From Vombatus ursinus (Eukaryota > Chordata > Mammalia > Diprotodontia > Vombatidae), in assembly GCF_900497805.2 (NCBI RefSeq), contig NW_020940358.1:23162200-23226199 (forward strand): a stretch of 64,000 nucleotides of DNA, written 5' to 3'. Each line of letters begins with the position of its first letter. Within the stretch, counting starts at the first letter, position 1. Made by a program: the position numbers and the translations under genes. The notes below the pieces were generated by a model that saw nothing but the letters and a program-made list of their open reading frames with translations, had not been told where the DNA came from and did not search any database. Positions 62,332 through 64,000 of the stretch are shown one piece after another.

Positions 62332-62470
62332 TCTCTAAATCAGAAGTAAATAGAAGAGTCCCAGCTCTGCTGTTTACTAGTTGGGTGCCCTTGGTCAAAT
62401 CAGGTTAGTCTTCCTGAGCCTGAGTTTCCTTATATTTAAAATGGGGATGATGATGAAGAAGAGGATGATA
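62332..62470 (+). mobile_element. MIR-family SINE
   Basis: GAGTCCCAGCTCTGCTGTTT, GTGCCCTTGGTCAAATCAGG, GCCTGAGTTTCCTTATATTT. Confidence 0.78.
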
Positions 62471-62694
62471 ATGTTGGTGATAACTGAGTAACTAAAGATG
62501 GGGTGGGATGGAATAAATGATACCCACTGAAGGACATGCAGGGTGATAAGTGGAACTGATAACTGATGGAAAATAAAGAAGAAAAATAAGTAAGAGCCAG
62601 AGAAAGGGAAGAGGAGGAGTGTGATGGTTTTGCCTTCATCTTACATGAGAGAGATGGAACCAAATAACTGGAGAATTCATCTTGTCTGAGACTC
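62471..62694. other. Purine-rich unassigned sequence
   Basis: GATGATGAAGAAGAGG-type sequence near 62445-62465, then unassigned. The Ser-rich minus-strand frame is a composition artefact. Confidence 0.45.
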
Positions 62695-63090
62695 CATTCT
62701 TTAACCTCTCTCCGAGATGCAGTTTTCTTAACAATAAAATGGGGAAAAAGTATAATTTTACTATCTACCTTCCAGGGTTGGTGTCAGGTATTCATTTCAT
62801 AAACCTTAAAATGCTGTAGAATTGGGTGTTGCTATTATGACAATGTATATATTTGCACAGGTTTTCTGGATGGGGGCTATATGTCAGCCAAGACGGTGAA
62901 AAAAATTCCCATAGTGTAACCTTGTGTCATTAGACACAAAGGTGAGACAGCATCGAATAATAAACAGTGCAATGGATGTGTAGTTAGAAAGACTCAGGTT
63001 CAAGTGCTTTCTTAGACTCTAGCTGTTTTACCCGGGCAAGACAGCCTCAGATTCGTCTTCTGTAAAATGGGTATAGAAATAGCATTGAAC
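62695..63090 (+). mobile_element. MIR-family fragments (62695-62845 and 62940-63090)
   Basis: CTTAACAATAAAATGGGGAA with TTCCAGGGTTGGTGTCAGG, then GAAAGACTCAGGTTCAAGTG with CTTCTGTAAAATGGGTAT. Confidence 0.7.
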
Positions 63091-63099
63091 TCACAGGTT

Positions 63100-63425
63100 T
63101 GTCAGACAGTCAGTAAACATGTAGTAAGCAGCTACTACGTGCTACACATTGCATCAAGAGCTGGAGATATTAAAAGGTATCAAAGACAGTCCCTGTTCTC
63201 AAGGGCTCACAATTTAATGGGGAAAACAATCTGCAAACAACTATGTACAAACAAGGTATACACAGGGTAACTTGGAAATAATCAACAGAAGGAAGGCACT
63301 AGAATTAAGGTGGCTTGGGAAAGCCTTCCCTAGAAGGTGGGATTTTAGCTGGAACTTGAAAGAAGCCAGGAAGTAGAGATGAGGAGGGAGAGTATTCGAG
63401 AAAACATATATATCATATTCTGCAA
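63100..63425 (-). mobile_element. L2 LINE 3' end
   Basis: GACAGTCAGTAAACATGTAG, TCAAGGGCTCACAATTTAAT, GGAAATAATCAACAGAAGGA, GGGATTTTAGCTGGAACTTG. Confidence 0.88.
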
Positions 63426-63444
63426 GCTTTAGAGCCCTATTTAA

Positions 63445-63575
63445 ATATTAGCTATTATTTATTCTTCCAGTCTCTCTAGGTCAGGGACTGCTTTCATTTT
63501 TCCCTTTGTATGTCCCAGTGCTCAGCACAATGTCTGGTCTGTACGTAGTAGGTGCTTAATAAGTACATCTTGATG
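63445..63575 (+). mobile_element. L2 3' tip
   Basis: TTGTATGTCCCAGTGCTCAG, GTAGTAGGTGCTTAATAAGT. Confidence 0.75.
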
Positions 63576-63589
63576 GCTCAAGTGTGTTT

Positions 63590-64000
63590 GTTACAAAGGT
63601 TCCAGAATAAATAATATTTGCACTATTCTACCTCCTCACCGGGTGGGTGCCAGGATTAAACAAGGTCCTATATGGCAAGCACTCTCTGGGGGTGAGCTGT
63701 CATCCCTTAGCACTGTCTCCCTCACCATGGGGCTCTAAGATGTGGTGCCCAATTTATGTTTAAAGCTGAACAGACGCTTTGCATTTCTGAGTGTGAAGTG
63801 CCGGGGTAGGTAGTCACTACATGGACAAAATGCCTCACTCCGAAAATTAAATAAAGAAAACTGTTCTAAGCTATGGTGTAGGCAAATGGGAGAGGGAAAC
63901 CCAAGCTGATAGTGACTGTAAGGGACTTGGAGATTGGTTCCTTTGCTCCCTCCTCCTGCTGGGACCTCAGGCTGCAAAGCTTGGTTGTTCTCGAACTCCT
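63590..64000. other. Unassigned right edge
   Basis: A weak MIR trace near 63620-63720. The rest is unassigned and continues beyond the window. Confidence 0.4.

Noticed and set aside
1-64000. A new multi-gene system
   Set aside because: I found no cluster of intact genes. The novelty candidates are unnamed repeats and one young HAL1.

Overview
The window looks like repeat-rich intergenic or intronic DNA from a marsupial (metatherian). I find no convincing host exon, no tRNA or rRNA gene and no CRISPR array. The diagnosis rests on the repeats. They are tRNA-headed SINEs with the marsupial-type head GCAGCTAGGTGGCGCAGTGG, marsupial-type L1 and HAL1 (half-L1) elements, a nearly complete RTE/BovB-clade LINE with SINEs sharing an RTE-like tail, and a thick layer of old L2, L3/CR1 and MIR/CORE-SINE copies. 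The species cannot be named from the sequence. One 10-base N gap sits inside a TG microsatellite at 17715-17724. All family names come from remembered consensus sequences, not from a database search, so edges are usually good to about 10-30 bases unless target-site duplications are quoted.

Layout. 1-2060: L3/CR1, then an L2 copy split by a HAL1 3' fragment. 2060-6870: old MIR and L1 pieces, pyrimidine tracts, a possible solo LTR holding a hAT-type MITE, and unassigned sequence. 6870-18650: L2-dominated, with several marsupial SINEs nested in L2 and TG/TA microsatellites. 18650-34160: mostly MIR and L2 fragments, an L1 3' end (19530-20465), hAT-like MITEs, and the longest unassigned stretches (about 26310-26800, 30941-31545). 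34575-40915: a 2 kb old L1, then the best-preserved element of the window, a full-length HAL1 (37532-40390) with a perfect 16-base duplication. 41345-51600: old L1, CR1, L2 and MIR pieces, an inverted-repeat pair (45526-45675 / 46846-46993) and a degenerate minisatellite. 52731-61000: two copies of an unrecognised repeat of about 0.9 kb flanking an RTE LINE (54149-57770) and an L1. 61181-62324: two opposite copies of a 335-base element I do not recognise. 62330-64000: MIR and L2 remains.

How the parts relate. L1-type machinery (reverse transcriptase supplied in trans) is the expected driver of HAL1 and of the A-tailed SINEs. The RTE LINE is the expected driver of the SINEs whose tails resemble RTE (26069-26306, 36181-36274, 53832-53990). 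Twelve of fifteen L1/HAL1 copies, and the RTE, lie on the minus strand. If the window is intronic, this weakly suggests a plus-strand host transcript. The least explained items are the 335-base inverted pair, the 150-base inverted pair with its minisatellite, and the 0.9 kb paralogous pair. I saw no coherent new multi-gene system.
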